Shown in pieces: positions 31,760 through 41,729 of a stretch of DNA of 45,242 bases. The stretch lies in contig JABDCE010000017.1 of NCBI GenBank assembly GCA_013288285.1, positions 1-45,242 of the forward strand. The letters run 5' to 3'. The number at the start of each line of letters is the position of its first letter. Position 1 is the stretch's first letter. The notes below the pieces were generated by a model, which was not told the DNA's origin, did not search any database, and saw only the letters and a list, made by a program, of their open reading frames with translations. Source of the stretch: Bacteroidota bacterium (GTDB lineage Bacteria > Bacteroidota > Bacteroidia > Chitinophagales > Chitinophagaceae). The position numbers were made by a program, and so were the translations under genes.

Positions 31760-33238
31760 ATGTCAAAAACTTTAACAAATAGAAAAGATGATTATGCCCA
31801 ATGGTATAATGATATCATATTAAAGGGCGGACTTGCTGACTATTCGGCGGTTAAAGGCTGCATGGTCATCAAACCGCACGGCTATGCCCTGTGGGAAAAT
31901 ATGCGCGACAACCTGGACAAGAGGTTTAAAGAGACCGGCCACCAGAATGCTTATTTTCCTTTATTTATCCCTAAGAGCTTTTTGAGCAAGGAGGCCGCCC
32001 ATGTGGAAGGATTCGCGAAAGAGTGCGCCGTAGTGACGCACTATCGCCTGAAGAACGACCCCAACGGCGGCGGCGTGATCGTAGACCCGGAAGCAAAACT
32101 GGAAGAAGAGCTGATAGTAAGGCCTACCTCTGAAACCATCATCTGGAATACTTATAAGGACTGGATAAAATCTTACCGCGACCTGCCACTGCTCATCAAC
32201 CAATGGGCGAATGTGGTACGGTGGGAGATGCGCACACGCCTTTTCCTGCGTACAACTGAGTTTTTGTGGCAGGAAGGCCATACCGCGCACGCCACCCGTG
32301 AAGAAGCCATAGAGGAAGCCGAAAAGATGCTGGAAGTGTACGCCAGTTTTGCTGAAGAATATATGGCCATACCGGTGATCCGTGGTGTAAAATCTGCCAA
32401 CGAGCGTTTTGCCGGCGCAGAAGACACTTACTGCATAGAGGCGCTGATGCAGGATGGCAAAGCATTGCAGGCAGGTACATCGCACTTCCTGGGGCAGAAT
32501 TTTGCAAAGGCATTTGATGTTAAGTTCCAGGACAAGGACAATAACCATGACTACGTATGGGCCACGTCCTGGGGAGTATCTACCCGCCTGGTGGGCGCAC
32601 TGGTAATGGTGCACAGCGATGATGAGGGCCTGGTACTGCCCCCAAAACTGGCTCCGCTACAGGTGGTCATTATCCCCATCTTCAATAAAGACCCTGAAGC
32701 TACAGCTAAGATAGAACGCACTGCCCAAGACATCATCAACAATCTGAAACAGCAGGGCATACGGGTTAAATATGACAACGACGACAATACCCGTGCAGGC
32801 TTTAAGTTTGCGGAGTATGAGTTGAAGGGTGTACCCGTGCGCATAACACTGGGCGCCCGCGACCTGGAAAACAATATTGTGGAGGTAGCCCGCCGCGATA
32901 CCAAGGAGAAAAAGGCCTACCCGCTTGATGGTATAGCGGCCAGTATCCCCGGATTACTTGACGACATCCAATCGAACATGTATAACACAGCATTAAAGTT
33001 CCGTACGGAAAACACTATCGAAGTGAATAGCTGGGACGAATTTGTGAAGATACTGGACGAGAAGCCCGGCTTTGTATCTGCACACTGGGACGGGACGCCG
33101 GAGACAGAAGAAAAAATAAAGGAGCTTACAAAAGCTACCATCCGCTGCATACCGCTGAATAATAAAATGGAAGAAGGCAAATGTATCCATTCCGGTAAGC
33201 CATCAACGCAACGGGTATTGTTTGCGCGGGCGTATTAA
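31760..33238 (+). CDS. proS: Prolyl-tRNA synthetase, archaeal/eukaryote-like type
   Basis: A class II aminoacyl-tRNA synthetase that attaches proline to tRNA(Pro). At 492 aa and without the large editing insertion, it belongs to the short archaeal/eukaryote-like ProRS type, which is the usual one in Bacteroidota. Motif 1 region '[15 protein letters not shown]', motif 2 '[16 protein letters not shown]' and motif 3 '[18 protein letters not shown]' are intact. The anticodon-binding domain '[12 protein letters not shown]' starts near residue 300, and the C-terminus ends in VLFARAY with the family's terminal Tyr. Its natural terminator region has been replaced or modified by the IS1182 insertion that starts 17 bp past the stop. 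Confidence 0.97.
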   Translation: MSKTLTNRKDDYAQWYNDIILKGGLADYSAVKGCMVIKPHGYALWENMRDNLDKRFKETGHQNAYFPLFIPKSFLSKEAAHVEGFAKECAVVTHYRLKNDPNGGGVIVDPEAKLEEELIVRPTSETIIWNTYKDWIKSYRDLPLLINQWANVVRWEMRTRLFLRTTEFLWQEGHTAHATREEAIEEAEKMLEVYASFAEEYMAIPVIRGVKSANERFAGAEDTYCIEALMQDGKALQAGTSHFLGQNFAKAFDVKFQDKDNNHDYVWATSWGVSTRLVGALVMVHSDDEGLVLPPKLAPLQVVIIPIFNKDPEATAKIERTAQDIINNLKQQGIRVKYDNDDNTRAGFKFAEYELKGVPVRITLGARDLENNIVEVARRDTKEKKAYPLDGIAASIPGLLDDIQSNMYNTALKFRTENTIEVNSWDEFVKILDEKPGFVSAHWDGTPETEEKIKELTKATIRCIPLNNKMEEGKCIHSGKPSTQRVLFARAY

Positions 33239-34905
33239 GCATCACATTTATACGACAAAGAGGCCGTCTCAAAATTGCTTTTGAGACGGTTTTTTATTTC
33301 CGGTAAATCGATGTTGATGTAGCTTCTGGTATCGTTTATGGAGTCAGATAGAATGATAAGGGCGAAGAAGCAGGTTTTTAAGCTGCTTTTTTTCCTTAAG
33401 TTTTGTGCAAGTGCCAATAATCCAGCCTCTATAGCCACTTTTTCTTTACCTCTGAGCATGAAGCGTCTGAACCCATGATTGGATTTAATGTTTCCGAAGA
33501 CCGGCTCCACATCTACAGGTCTTCGCTTTCGATGATAAATACCTTTTTCGCTGGTTAATCTTTCGGTAGCTTTTCTTTTATGCTCGTTAAGTGCGTGATT
33601 GATCTCTATAATTCTGTTTTCTTTGGATTTATGGCAGGCTCCCCGAAGTGGGCATCCCTCACAGTTAGCCACCTGGTAGCGGGTAACATTTTGCTTAAAT
33701 CCGGTAACTGTTGTTTTATTTGTTGTCCCTATGTTCTGCATCGGCTGGCCCATAGGACAGTAGTAGCGATCCTGCTCCTTATTATAGTAAAGCTGGTCTG
33801 CTGCAAATGGGTGTTTCTTTAAGTATGCATTATGCTGGTCTTTGTCAAAGTAGTTATACTTAACATAGCCTTCCATGTCGTTGGCTTCCAGGTACACATA
33901 GTTCTGTTCTGATCCATAGCCTGCATCTGCTACTACAATATTGGGATATTGTCCATATTGCTCTTTATGTTCATCAAGGTGGGGTTCAAGAGTAGTTGTA
34001 TCCGCTGTGGTCTGATGTATACTGTAGTCAACTATATACTGATTATTGCTCGATACCTGAAGATTGTATCCCGGCTTTAACTGTCCGTTCTTCATATGGT
34101 CTTCCTTCATCCTCATAAACGTCGCATCAGTATCTGTTTTACTATAGCTGTTACGGCCTGCCAGTATCTTTTCCTGCTGTTCATATTTATCAAGTGCTGC
34201 AGGCCAATGCTTCTTTGCGTAATTAAGCTTTTGTTTTACCTGGTTGCTTACCGGTTTGTCTTTGATCGACTCTGATATTTGTTCGATAGCCTCTTTTACT
34301 TTCTGTGCATCCGGCTTATCAAAATCAGGTGGCTCAGGTAACTCCATTTCCTGGGCAAGTATTTGTTGCGCTTGCTGCCATAACTCATCCAACTGTTGTT
34401 TCATCTTCTCCTTATTGGCCTTTATACTGTTACCCCAAACAAAAGTGTATTTATTGGCATTTGCCTCTATTTTGGTACCATCCACATAAATCTCTTTGAG
34501 GCTCACAAGACCCTGATCGGCTAACAACTGCACAACCTGGACAAATATCTTTTTGAGCACACTCTTAAGTCGCTCACTTCTAAACCGGTTAAGTGTGTGA
34601 TGATCAGGCTTCTGCATCCCGCTTAACCACATCAGGTGAATGTTTTCTTTTATCGCTGTTTCCATCTTACGACTACTGTAGATATTGACCAGATAGCTAT
34701 ATACTACAACCTTAAGAAGCATTGCAGGATGGTAAGAGGAGGTCCCGCCTCCTTTATATTTACTTAGCAACGGACTGATGTCTATTTTATTGATCACATC
34801 ATTTACGACCCGAACAGGATGATTAGAAGCAATAAGATCATCCAATGACGGAGGAAGTAGAAACGCCTGCTGCTGATTATACGCTTTAAATACAGGTTTT
34901 ATCAT
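33235..34905 (-). CDS. IS1182-family transposase
   Basis: A 556-aa DDE transposase. The N-terminus has the IS1182 pattern '[15 protein letters not shown]', '[21 protein letters not shown]' and '[11 protein letters not shown]'. The catalytic residues are visible as Asp 142 in '[14 protein letters not shown]', Asp in '[13 protein letters not shown]' and Glu in '[15 protein letters not shown]', and a Cys cluster '[11 protein letters not shown]' is present. The reading frame is intact, so it may be active. The last residues (YKCDA) and the stop codon lie outside the left inverted repeat, in host DNA, and overlap the proS stop on the other strand. The transposase therefore ends on a borrowed stop codon. 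Confidence 0.95.
   Translation of the reverse strand: MIKPVFKAYNQQQAFLLPPSLDDLIASNHPVRVVNDVINKIDISPLLSKYKGGGTSSYHPAMLLKVVVYSYLVNIYSSRKMETAIKENIHLMWLSGMQKPDHHTLNRFRSERLKSVLKKIFVQVVQLLADQGLVSLKEIYVDGTKIEANANKYTFVWGNSIKANKEKMKQQLDELWQQAQQILAQEMELPEPPDFDKPDAQKVKEAIEQISESIKDKPVSNQVKQKLNYAKKHWPAALDKYEQQEKILAGRNSYSKTDTDATFMRMKEDHMKNGQLKPGYNLQVSSNNQYIVDYSIHQTTADTTTLEPHLDEHKEQYGQYPNIVVADAGYGSEQNYVYLEANDMEGYVKYNYFDKDQHNAYLKKHPFAADQLYYNKEQDRYYCPMGQPMQNIGTTNKTTVTGFKQNVTRYQVANCEGCPLRGACHKSKENRIIEINHALNEHKRKATERLTSEKGIYHRKRRPVDVEPVFGNIKSNHGFRRFMLRGKEKVAIEAGLLALAQNLRKKSSLKTCFFALIILSDSINDTRSYINIDLPEIKNRLKSNFETASLSYKCDA
33255..33274 (+). repeat. Left terminal inverted repeat of the IS
   Basis: ACAAAGAGGCCGTCTCAAAA. 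It matches the reverse complement of the right repeat at 18 of 20 positions. Confidence 0.8.
33264..33295 (+). terminator. Terminator hairpin inside the left IS end, facing inward
   Basis: The perfect 11-bp stem CCGTCTCAAAA / TTTTGAGACGG with a 4-nt loop is followed by six T on the plus strand. The left arm is part of the inverted repeat. It should stop proS transcription from entering the IS and now acts as the proS terminator, 25 bp past its stop. Confidence 0.85.
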
Positions 34906-34918
34906 GCTGATATAACAG

Positions 34919-34944
34919 CAAATTGCATTCCATTATTATCACAA
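34919..34944 (-). promoter_or_regulatory. Possible transposase promoter
   Basis: On the minus strand a TTG and a CAATTTG box (one mismatch to TAnnTTTG) are spaced by about 16 bp, just upstream of the transposase ATG. Confidence 0.3.
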
Positions 34945-34961
34945 TCCACACCAGTGTGAAT

Positions 34962-34996
34962 AAAAAAAGAGGATGTCCTTTTGAGACACCCTCTTT
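34962..34996 (-). terminator. Terminator hairpin inside the right IS end, facing inward
   Basis: The stem AAAGAGGATGTC / GACACCCTCTTT (11 of 12 pairs) overlaps the right inverted repeat. Read on the minus strand it is followed by a run of seven T. It should block read-through from the acyl-CoA ligase side into the transposase gene. Confidence 0.7.
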
Positions 34997-34998
34997 GT
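34979..34998 (-). repeat. Right terminal inverted repeat of the IS
   Basis: Reverse complement reads ACAAAGAGGGTGTCTCAAAA, matching the left repeat at 18 of 20 positions. Confidence 0.8.
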
Positions 34999-35054
34999 TC
35001 ACTAATAGGCTTACCGCAATAGCCTGTGTCTATATGTTAAAGAACCAGCTATTC

Positions 35055-36848
35055 TTATCTTTTAAATCCAGGCTCTTCGTACATTTTTTCTATCTCTTTG
35101 GAAAATCGCTGCTCTATCGCTTTACGCTTGATCTTCAGAGATGGCGTTAACTCACCTGAGTCTATCGTCCATTCATCGGGTATCAGCGTTATCTTTTTTA
35201 CCTGCTCAGGATGGCTGAACAGGACATTGTACTTGTCTATCTGCTTTTGCACCAGCGCGGTCACTTCAGGCAGGCTGATCAGGTCGCCGTTCTTATCCGG
35301 CACACTCATATTCGGAAAACTATCTCTCAGGTATTTTCTCAGCTGCATAAAGCTGGGCACGATCAATGCACTTACAAATTTCCGGTCGGCGCCTATTATC
35401 ATCATCTGCTCTATGTAAGGGCTCTCCTTCATTTTATTTTCAAGTGCCTGCGGAGCTACGTATTTCCCACCTGAGGTCTTGAATATCTCTTTCTTACGGT
35501 CTGTGATCTTTAGGAACCTGCTGTCTACCCACTGCCCTATATCGCCGGTATGAAACCAGCCATCGTTCATGGCAGCGGCAGTAAGCTCAGGATGTTTGTA
35601 ATATCCCATCATCACATTAGGGCCTTTGATCAGTATCTCTCCGTCTTCCGCCAGCTTCACATCTACATGCTCTATCAGCGTGCCTATGGTGCCTACGCGC
35701 CTGTCTGCGCTTTCAAACCTGTTTACTGATACTACAGGCGAGGTCTCGGTAAGCCCGTACCCTTCCATGATCACAATGCCCGCAGCACAGAATATACGCA
35801 CCAGCCTTTCCTGGCAGGCGGCAGAGCCTACCACTATGGCTTTAACATTGCCACCTAATGCTTCGCGCCACTTACTGAATATGATCTTATTGGCCAGCCA
35901 CAACTGGAAGCGATACCAGGGGCTGCCGGGAATAGAGTTATCATACTGCTTGCCCAGGTCAAGCGCCCAGAAAAACAGCATACGCTTAATGCCTTTAAGG
36001 TCCATTGCCGTATTCATGATCCGCTCATACACCTTCTCCAGCAGGCGGGGCACGGTGGTGAATACCAGCGGATGTACCTCCTTCAGGTTAAGGCCTATCG
36101 TATCCATGCTCTCTGCATAATAAATACACACACCCGAATAGATATACACGTACGTCACCATCCGCTCAAATATATGGTTGAGCGGCAGGAAGCTCAGCGC
36201 CTTACTGCCCACCTGCGCAAAAGTGAATGCCGGCAGCGAGTCATTAATATTGCTGACAATATTATTGTGGCTCAGCATCACACCCTTAGGGTTGCCCGTA
36301 GTGCCTGATGTATAGATGATGGTAGCCAGTGTCTCCGGTTTTATGCGGGCTATCACTGTTTCATCAGGCTGAAGGTTCTTTGCCACCAGGTCCTTCCAGT
36401 TAGTGACTCCATCTATCACATCAAACGAGTAAATATTGGTCAGTGTGGGTATCTGTTTAAATGCATCTTTGAACCGTTCGTATATTTCGGCGTTGGCTAC
36501 AAAACATACTTTTACGCCTGCCTCACCCAGCACATAAACGAGTTCAGATGGGCTGATGGTAGGATAAACCGGTGTCAGCACCGCACCTGTCAGTTGCACA
36601 CCTATATCGGTGATCATCCATTCCGGACGGTTTGGCGAAATGATGGCTATTTTTTCCTGCTGGTCGGGCTCCAGTATTTCATTAGCTATGCCTAGTGTCA
36701 GCAGGCCGCCGGCAAGCTTGCGCGCAGTCTCCCACACTTCACCACAACTGTAGGTGCGCCACTGCCCGTTTTCTTTTGCGGCAAGCATTACGGCGTTTGG
36801 AGCTTTCTTCCCTTGCTGCTCCGCTATGTCAAATAGGCGCTGAATCAT
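35055..36848 (-). CDS. Long-chain fatty-acid-CoA ligase (AMP-forming)
   Basis: A 597-aa member of the ANL superfamily that activates fatty acids to acyl-CoA via acyl-AMP, for beta-oxidation or lipid remodelling. The ATP-binding motif 'IIYTSGTTGNPKGVMLSHNN' is at about 178-197, followed by 'LSFLPLNHIFERMVTYVYIYSG', 'YGLTETSPVVSVNR' and 'GWFHTGDIGQW', with the hinge/lysine region 'ITDRKKEIFKTSGGKYVAPQ'. Length and motifs fit the Bacteroidota FAA1-like group. It is convergent with proS, with an IS between them. There is no other fatty-acid gene next to it. Confidence 0.94.
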   Translation of the reverse strand: MIQRLFDIAEQQGKKAPNAVMLAAKENGQWRTYSCGEVWETARKLAGGLLTLGIANEILEPDQQEKIAIISPNRPEWMITDIGVQLTGAVLTPVYPTISPSELVYVLGEAGVKVCFVANAEIYERFKDAFKQIPTLTNIYSFDVIDGVTNWKDLVAKNLQPDETVIARIKPETLATIIYTSGTTGNPKGVMLSHNNIVSNINDSLPAFTFAQVGSKALSFLPLNHIFERMVTYVYIYSGVCIYYAESMDTIGLNLKEVHPLVFTTVPRLLEKVYERIMNTAMDLKGIKRMLFFWALDLGKQYDNSIPGSPWYRFQLWLANKIIFSKWREALGGNVKAIVVGSAACQERLVRIFCAAGIVIMEGYGLTETSPVVSVNRFESADRRVGTIGTLIEHVDVKLAEDGEILIKGPNVMMGYYKHPELTAAAMNDGWFHTGDIGQWVDSRFLKITDRKKEIFKTSGGKYVAPQALENKMKESPYIEQMMIIGADRKFVSALIVPSFMQLRKYLRDSFPNMSVPDKNGDLISLPEVTALVQKQIDKYNVLFSHPEQVKKITLIPDEWTIDSGELTPSLKIKRKAIEQRFSKEIEKMYEEPGFKR

Positions 36849-36988
36849 TCCTAAATTTATAAAAATATTTTTTAGACAACCGAATTTATAACCCCGGCCA
36901 TCATTATTTTATTGTAATACCTCTATTCCTGCCTATCTGCGCCCACCAATTTCCATACGTTCCCCGCCTTTTGTATCTTGCCGCCCTT

Positions 36989-37987
36989 ATGAGCAAGGAA
37001 ATTGTAGTGAGCGGAATACGCTCCACCGGGCATTTACACCTCGGTAATTATTTTGGCGCAATACAGAACTACGTGATGATGCAGGAAAATTATAACTGCT
37101 ATTTCTTCGTGGCCGATTATCACTCGCTGACAACGCATCCCGACCCGAAGCTGCTGCGGCCAAATGTATTCCGTGTATTGGCGGAAAACATAGCCAGCGG
37201 CCTAAACCCGGATAAAGTAACCCTATACGCCCAAAGTGATATACCCGAGATACCCGAGCTGTACCTGATGCTGAACATGCTCGCTTACAAGGGTGAACTG
37301 GAAAAAGTACCCACTTTCAAAGATAAAGTACGCCAGCAGCCAGACAATGTGAATGCGGGGCTGCTCACTTACCCTGTATTGATGACTGCCGATATACTCA
37401 TACACAAGGCGGTAAAAGTACCGGTGGGCAAAGACCAGGAACAGCACCTGGAAATGGCGCGCAACTTCGCACAGCGGTTCAATACCCGCTATGGTGATTT
37501 TTTCCCGGAGCCGCAGGTATTCAGGTTTAATACCGATGCGGTAAAGATCATGAGCCTGGATGGCAATGGTAAAATGAGCAAAAGTGAAAATGCCAACAAT
37601 ACCATCTACCTGAGCGACGATGACGATACAATACGTAAAAAGATAATGAAGGCAAAAACCGATTCAGGCCCTACTGCGCCCAATGCGGAGATGCCGGGTT
37701 ACATTCAAAACCTTTTCCTGCTGATGCAGCTCACATCCACACACGAGGTGTATGACCATTATCGCGCTGCCTACAATGGCTGTAACATCCGGTACGGAGA
37801 TATGAAAAAGCAACTGGCAGAAGACATGGCTGCATTCGTTCGCCCCATACGTGAGCATGCTGCAGAATTGCAGAAAGATGAAGAAAGCCTGGGGAAAATA
37901 CTGAAAGCGGGCGCGGAAAAAGCGCGAGCCAGTGCATCGGCAACAATTGCCGGCGCTCGTAAACTTATTGGGATCAGTTATTACTGA
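36989..37987 (+). CDS. trpS: Tryptophanyl-tRNA synthetase
   Basis: A class I aminoacyl-tRNA synthetase that charges tRNA(Trp). The ATG at 36989 (MSKEIVVSGIRSTG) gives 332 aa, the usual size. The ORF-track start at 36971 is a TTG and adds nothing conserved. The HIGH-type motif appears as GHLHLGNY (about 14-21) and the KMSKS motif as GKMSKSEN near residue 195. 'MTADILIHKAVKVPVGKDQEQH' is also typical. It is divergent from the acyl-CoA ligase gene. Confidence 0.96.
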   Translation: MSKEIVVSGIRSTGHLHLGNYFGAIQNYVMMQENYNCYFFVADYHSLTTHPDPKLLRPNVFRVLAENIASGLNPDKVTLYAQSDIPEIPELYLMLNMLAYKGELEKVPTFKDKVRQQPDNVNAGLLTYPVLMTADILIHKAVKVPVGKDQEQHLEMARNFAQRFNTRYGDFFPEPQVFRFNTDAVKIMSLDGNGKMSKSENANNTIYLSDDDDTIRKKIMKAKTDSGPTAPNAEMPGYIQNLFLLMQLTSTHEVYDHYRAAYNGCNIRYGDMKKQLAEDMAAFVRPIREHAAELQKDEESLGKILKAGAEKARASASATIAGARKLIGISYY

Positions 37988-38007
37988 TCCTGGTCGCCCG
38001 GAGTTTA

Positions 38008-38220
38008 TTAACTGACGTGTTCATTATTTTTCATAACATCCCTTGTGCCCCTGATGAGGCCAATGCCTGAAAAGAAAAATATGAGACCCAGCAACAAACT
38101 TACGGCCATCACTTTCATATTATACGTACCGCCAGAGTGGTTTATAAAAGTAACCGCTCCGTATATCAATCCCAGGATACCAAGTAATGTCAGTATACCG
38201 CCTATTGCCCTTTTTTCCAT
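38008..38220 (-). CDS. Small two-helix membrane protein
   Basis: A 70-aa protein with two transmembrane helices (about 6-26, IGGILTLLGILGLIYGAVTFI; and 36-58, KVMAVSLLLGLIFFFSGIGLI) and a short charged C-terminus (RGTRDVMKNNEHVS). The glycine pattern resembles small stress-related membrane proteins, but no family is recognised with confidence. It is convergent with trpS, with only 20 bp between stops. Confidence 0.7.
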   Translation of the reverse strand: MEKRAIGGILTLLGILGLIYGAVTFINHSGGTYNMKVMAVSLLLGLIFFFSGIGLIRGTRDVMKNNEHVS

Positions 38221-38401
38221 GGTTTTAATGTTTACTATAGTGTATATAAATAGCGTGCCTGTAAAATATTTGAATGAAACCCGGCTTATTAACTGACTCT
38301 TATTATATTTACACGCTTAGTATGTATGTATTTATATCACGAACAGCTAAATAACCCTATCTTACTTTTTAATTTTACTTTTTTGAATTGAATCAGCAAA
38401 C

Positions 38402-39049
38402 ATGCCGCCAAAATCTACCACAAAGCATATAGCAGTAGCAGGGAATATAGGTTCCGGAAAAACAACCCTTACCGGTATGCTCGCCAAACATTACAAGTGG
38501 ACGCCACATTTTGAAGATGTGGAGCACAACCCATACCTCGTCGATTTTTATGAAGACATGCCCAGGTGGTCATTCAACCTGCAGATATACTTTCTCAACA
38601 ACCGTATCAAGAACCTGATAGAGATAAGGAATGGGAAAGAAACCGTGATACAGGACCGTACCATCTACGAAGACGCCTACATATTCGCACCCAACCTTTT
38701 TGAAATGGGCCTGATGACCAAGCGCGATTTTGAGAACTACACTTCATTTTTTCATAATCTTAAAACACTGATCCAGCCACCCGACCTGCTGATTTATCTG
38801 AAGGCTACCGTACCTGCGTTAGTAGACCAAATACAGAAGCGTGGCCGTGACTATGAAGAAAATTTAAGGCTCGATTACCTGAAAAGGCTCAACGGTTTTT
38901 ATAACAAGTGGATAGATAACTATACCGATGGCCCGTTATTGGTAATAGATGTAGACAACTGCAATTTTGCAGACAAAGAAGAAGATCTTGCCGATGTGGT
39001 GCGTAAAATAGATGCACAGATGCACGGCCTCTTCAGTAAAAGTAAGTAG
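38402..39049 (+). CDS. Deoxynucleoside kinase
   Basis: A 215-aa member of the dNK family (deoxyadenosine/deoxyguanosine kinase type), which phosphorylates deoxynucleosides in the salvage pathway. The P-loop GNIGSGKTT is at 14-22. 'FEDVEHNPYLVDFYEDM' carries the catalytic Glu region, and the conserved 'VIQDRTIYEDAYIF' (83-95) holds the DR motif. 'IYLKATVPALVDQIQKRGRDYE' is the usual lid region. The specific base preference cannot be read from sequence alone. Confidence 0.92.
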   Translation: MPPKSTTKHIAVAGNIGSGKTTLTGMLAKHYKWTPHFEDVEHNPYLVDFYEDMPRWSFNLQIYFLNNRIKNLIEIRNGKETVIQDRTIYEDAYIFAPNLFEMGLMTKRDFENYTSFFHNLKTLIQPPDLLIYLKATVPALVDQIQKRGRDYEENLRLDYLKRLNGFYNKWIDNYTDGPLLVIDVDNCNFADKEEDLADVVRKIDAQMHGLFSKSK

Positions 39050-39103
39050 ACAAAACAAAATGAGTATCTGAATATTTCTTACCCCGAAAATGTGCTGCAG
39101 TTG

Positions 39104-41650
39104 ATGAAATACCCGGTAACGCTCATTTGTCTGCTGCTGCTTCCCTGTAGCTTGTTTGCCGGTATGCTGAAAGGCAAGGTGACTGACGAAAAAGGCGGTC
39201 TCCTACCCTATGCTACGGTCTTTATCGAAGGTACCACTATAGGCACGAACGCCAATGGTAATGGAGACTTTGAATTAGCTATCGAGCCGGGCCTCTACAA
39301 AGTTGTCTGTCAATATGTAGGTTACAAACAAGCTTCTTTCAATCTCACAGTTATCGGGACGGAGACCACACAGCATACTTTCATATTGAAGTCGCAGAAC
39401 CTGGAGATGAAAGAAGTGGTGATCCATGTCAGCTCAGAAGACCCGGCATACCCTATTATCCGCAAAACCATAAAGAGAAGAAAATTTCACCTGGAGCAGG
39501 TACACTCATTCCAGACGTCAATTTACCTTAAAGGGCTGGCCCGCTCACGGAAGATGCCCGATAAATTCATGGGCCAGAAAGTAAAGGACGATGAAACAGT
39601 GGTAGACAGCATAGGCAAGGGCATACTATACCTCATGGAAGAGAATGCCGATTTCTATACACAGGACAACAAAGAAAAAACGGTCATCCATTCTGTACAT
39701 GAAAGCGGCAACAATAACGGCCTCGGATTTTCACAGCTTCCACCTGTGGTTACTTTTTACGACAATAATGTGAACCTGTTAGGCCGCCAGAACCGGGGCT
39801 TTATCTCGCCGGTCAGCGATAATGCCTTATTATACTACAAGTATAAATTGCAGGGGCAGTTTGTGGAAAACGGGCATACGATCTACAAAATAAAGGTAAC
39901 AGCCAAGCGGGCCTTCGAACCATGCTTTAACGGCACCATATACATTGTTGACGAAGACTGGGCTATTCACAGCCTCAATATGACGCTGGCAAAAAAATCG
40001 GGCATGGATATTTTTGACACCATGGTGGTCAGCCAGCTATCCCTGCCGCTGCAGAAAGATACATGGGTAATAAAAAGCCAGGTGGAGTATGTTACCGTCA
40101 ATCTGCTGGGCTTCGATATCACTGCAAACTTCGTTACCGTCTATAATAACCAGAAAATAAACAGCCCTATACCGGATTCTGTATTTGCCGGCAAGGTTAC
40201 CAGCGCCTACGATAAAACAGCCAATAAAAAGGATAGCACCTACTGGACAGAATCGCGGCCCATACCGCTGGAAACAGATGAGAAACATGATTTTGTTACA
40301 AAGGACAGCCTGTTTAAGAAACTGAAAGATCCCGCGAGGGTGGATTCTGTGAGAAGAAAGCAGAATAAACCGAAGCCGTTTGCATTGCTGTTGGGTGGCT
40401 ACGATTATAGTGGCAAAGACTATAAGAACACCTTTAAAACAAACTCACTGCTGCTGGGCCTCGGCACCGATAATATCATCAACTACAACATTGTGGAAGG
40501 GTTTAATATTGCGCCCAAGGTACAATGGAAACACATGGTGGATACTGGTGTATACCTGGTGGGCGATATTGCTGCCCGGTACGGTTTCAGCAATACACAT
40601 TTCAACTCAGTCGCAAGGCTGTATTATATCCGTCGTGACAGGGCTTTGCTGAACAATTCATGGCTGTATGGTATAGAGGGCGGGAAGTATGTGTATCAGT
40701 ATAATCCCGATAATCCGGTACTCCCCTGGTTCAATACCTACGATGCGCTCTTTTTGCGGGAAAACGACCTTAAACTATATGAGCGCTGGGACGGCTCGGC
40801 ATTTATCAGGCGCAATTATGGCGATGGCCTTAGTTGGATAGTCAAAGCATCTTACCAGGAGCGTATCCCACTTCAGAACACTGTATACTATAGCTTCTTC
40901 GACGCTACCCGAAACGGATTCGCTGATAATACGCCGCCGCATCTGCTACAGACGGCTACCGCATGGGAGAAAAATGATGCCGCGCTTATCTATGCTTCAG
41001 TTACTTACAAGCCGGGGATCACCTATACACAATACCCCGATTATAAAGTAGCCAATGGCAGCGCCTGGCCACGGTTCACGCTTACCTACGACAAAGGGAT
41101 ACCCGGGATATTGAACAGTGTTTCCGATTTTGATAAATGGCGTTTTACAGTTACCGACGAACTGCACCTGCGCTTACTCGGCAATATCAAATACAATTTT
41201 GCCGTCGGTGGTTTCCTGAATACAAATTATGTTTCCATTCCCGATCTGATGCACATCTATGGCAACCGGGGTATTGGCTACGTGGCGCCCTACCTGCAAA
41301 GTTTCCAGTTTGCACAATACTATGATTTCAGCAACAAGGCGTCACTGTACGGAGAAGCGCACGTGGAGTATCATCTCAACGGCCTGCTGAGCAATAAGAT
41401 CCCGTTACTGCGGCAGGCAAGGTATTACCTGCTGTTTGGCGGCAATGCATTTTACATCAACCAGGGCCAGTACTATACTGAGGCTTTTGTGGGCATAGAC
41501 AATATCGGCTGGAAGTTGCTGCGGATATTGCGGATAGACTTCGTTCAGTCATGGGATAGCTACATGGGTCATAACTCGGGTATCAGGTTCGGGCTCAATT
41601 TGCCGGGAATACCCCAGGCGAAGAATAACCCTACGCATAGCGAATGGTAA
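39104..41650 (+). CDS. DUF5686 outer-membrane protein with carboxypeptidase-regulatory-like domain
   Basis: The ATG at 39104 (MKYPVTLICLLLLPCSLFAG) gives 848 aa and is preferred to the GTG at 39092. After the signal peptide comes a CarboxypepD-reg-like domain ('LKGKVTDEKGGLLPYATVFIEGT', about 22-100), as in TonB-linked and related surface proteins. The rest matches the DUF5686 type: 'PAYPIIRKTIKRRKFH' near residue 125, a long central region, and a C-terminal beta-barrel of aromatic-rich strands ('YYDFSNKASLYGEAHVEYHLNG', 'GIRFGLNLPGIP'). Probably an outer-membrane protein; function not established. It is 54 bp downstream of the dNK gene, same strand. Confidence 0.85.
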   Translation: MKYPVTLICLLLLPCSLFAGMLKGKVTDEKGGLLPYATVFIEGTTIGTNANGNGDFELAIEPGLYKVVCQYVGYKQASFNLTVIGTETTQHTFILKSQNLEMKEVVIHVSSEDPAYPIIRKTIKRRKFHLEQVHSFQTSIYLKGLARSRKMPDKFMGQKVKDDETVVDSIGKGILYLMEENADFYTQDNKEKTVIHSVHESGNNNGLGFSQLPPVVTFYDNNVNLLGRQNRGFISPVSDNALLYYKYKLQGQFVENGHTIYKIKVTAKRAFEPCFNGTIYIVDEDWAIHSLNMTLAKKSGMDIFDTMVVSQLSLPLQKDTWVIKSQVEYVTVNLLGFDITANFVTVYNNQKINSPIPDSVFAGKVTSAYDKTANKKDSTYWTESRPIPLETDEKHDFVTKDSLFKKLKDPARVDSVRRKQNKPKPFALLLGGYDYSGKDYKNTFKTNSLLLGLGTDNIINYNIVEGFNIAPKVQWKHMVDTGVYLVGDIAARYGFSNTHFNSVARLYYIRRDRALLNNSWLYGIEGGKYVYQYNPDNPVLPWFNTYDALFLRENDLKLYERWDGSAFIRRNYGDGLSWIVKASYQERIPLQNTVYYSFFDATRNGFADNTPPHLLQTATAWEKNDAALIYASVTYKPGITYTQYPDYKVANGSAWPRFTLTYDKGIPGILNSVSDFDKWRFTVTDELHLRLLGNIKYNFAVGGFLNTNYVSIPDLMHIYGNRGIGYVAPYLQSFQFAQYYDFSNKASLYGEAHVEYHLNGLLSNKIPLLRQARYYLLFGGNAFYINQGQYYTEAFVGIDNIGWKLLRILRIDFVQSWDSYMGHNSGIRFGLNLPGIPQAKNNPTHSEW

Positions 41651-41729
41651 CGGAAACTATTTGCTGTTATATTTATTTTCGTACATTTAAATGAAAATAG
41701 GTGTCTCCACTTCTTAAAACACACTTTTT

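Larger units (their letters stand above)
33255..34998 (-). mobile_element. IS1182-family insertion sequence
   Basis: About 1.74 kb, bounded by imperfect 20-bp inverted repeats (18 of 20 match) and carrying one intact transposase gene. Inserted between the convergent proS and acyl-CoA ligase genes. No target-site duplication could be seen next to the repeats (flanks TACG and TCAC), so the exact ends may be a few bases off. Confidence 0.85.

Noticed and set aside
31961-32614. 217-aa minus-strand ORF
   Set aside because: Antisense shadow of proS; no recognisable domain.
33240-33254. Target-site duplication of the IS
   Set aside because: The bases flanking the two inverted repeats (TACG on the left, TCAC on the right) do not match, so no duplication is claimed.
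41674-41699. A+T-rich hairpin TATTTTC / GAAAATA
   Set aside because: Weak stem with no T run placed for termination and no known regulatory pattern.
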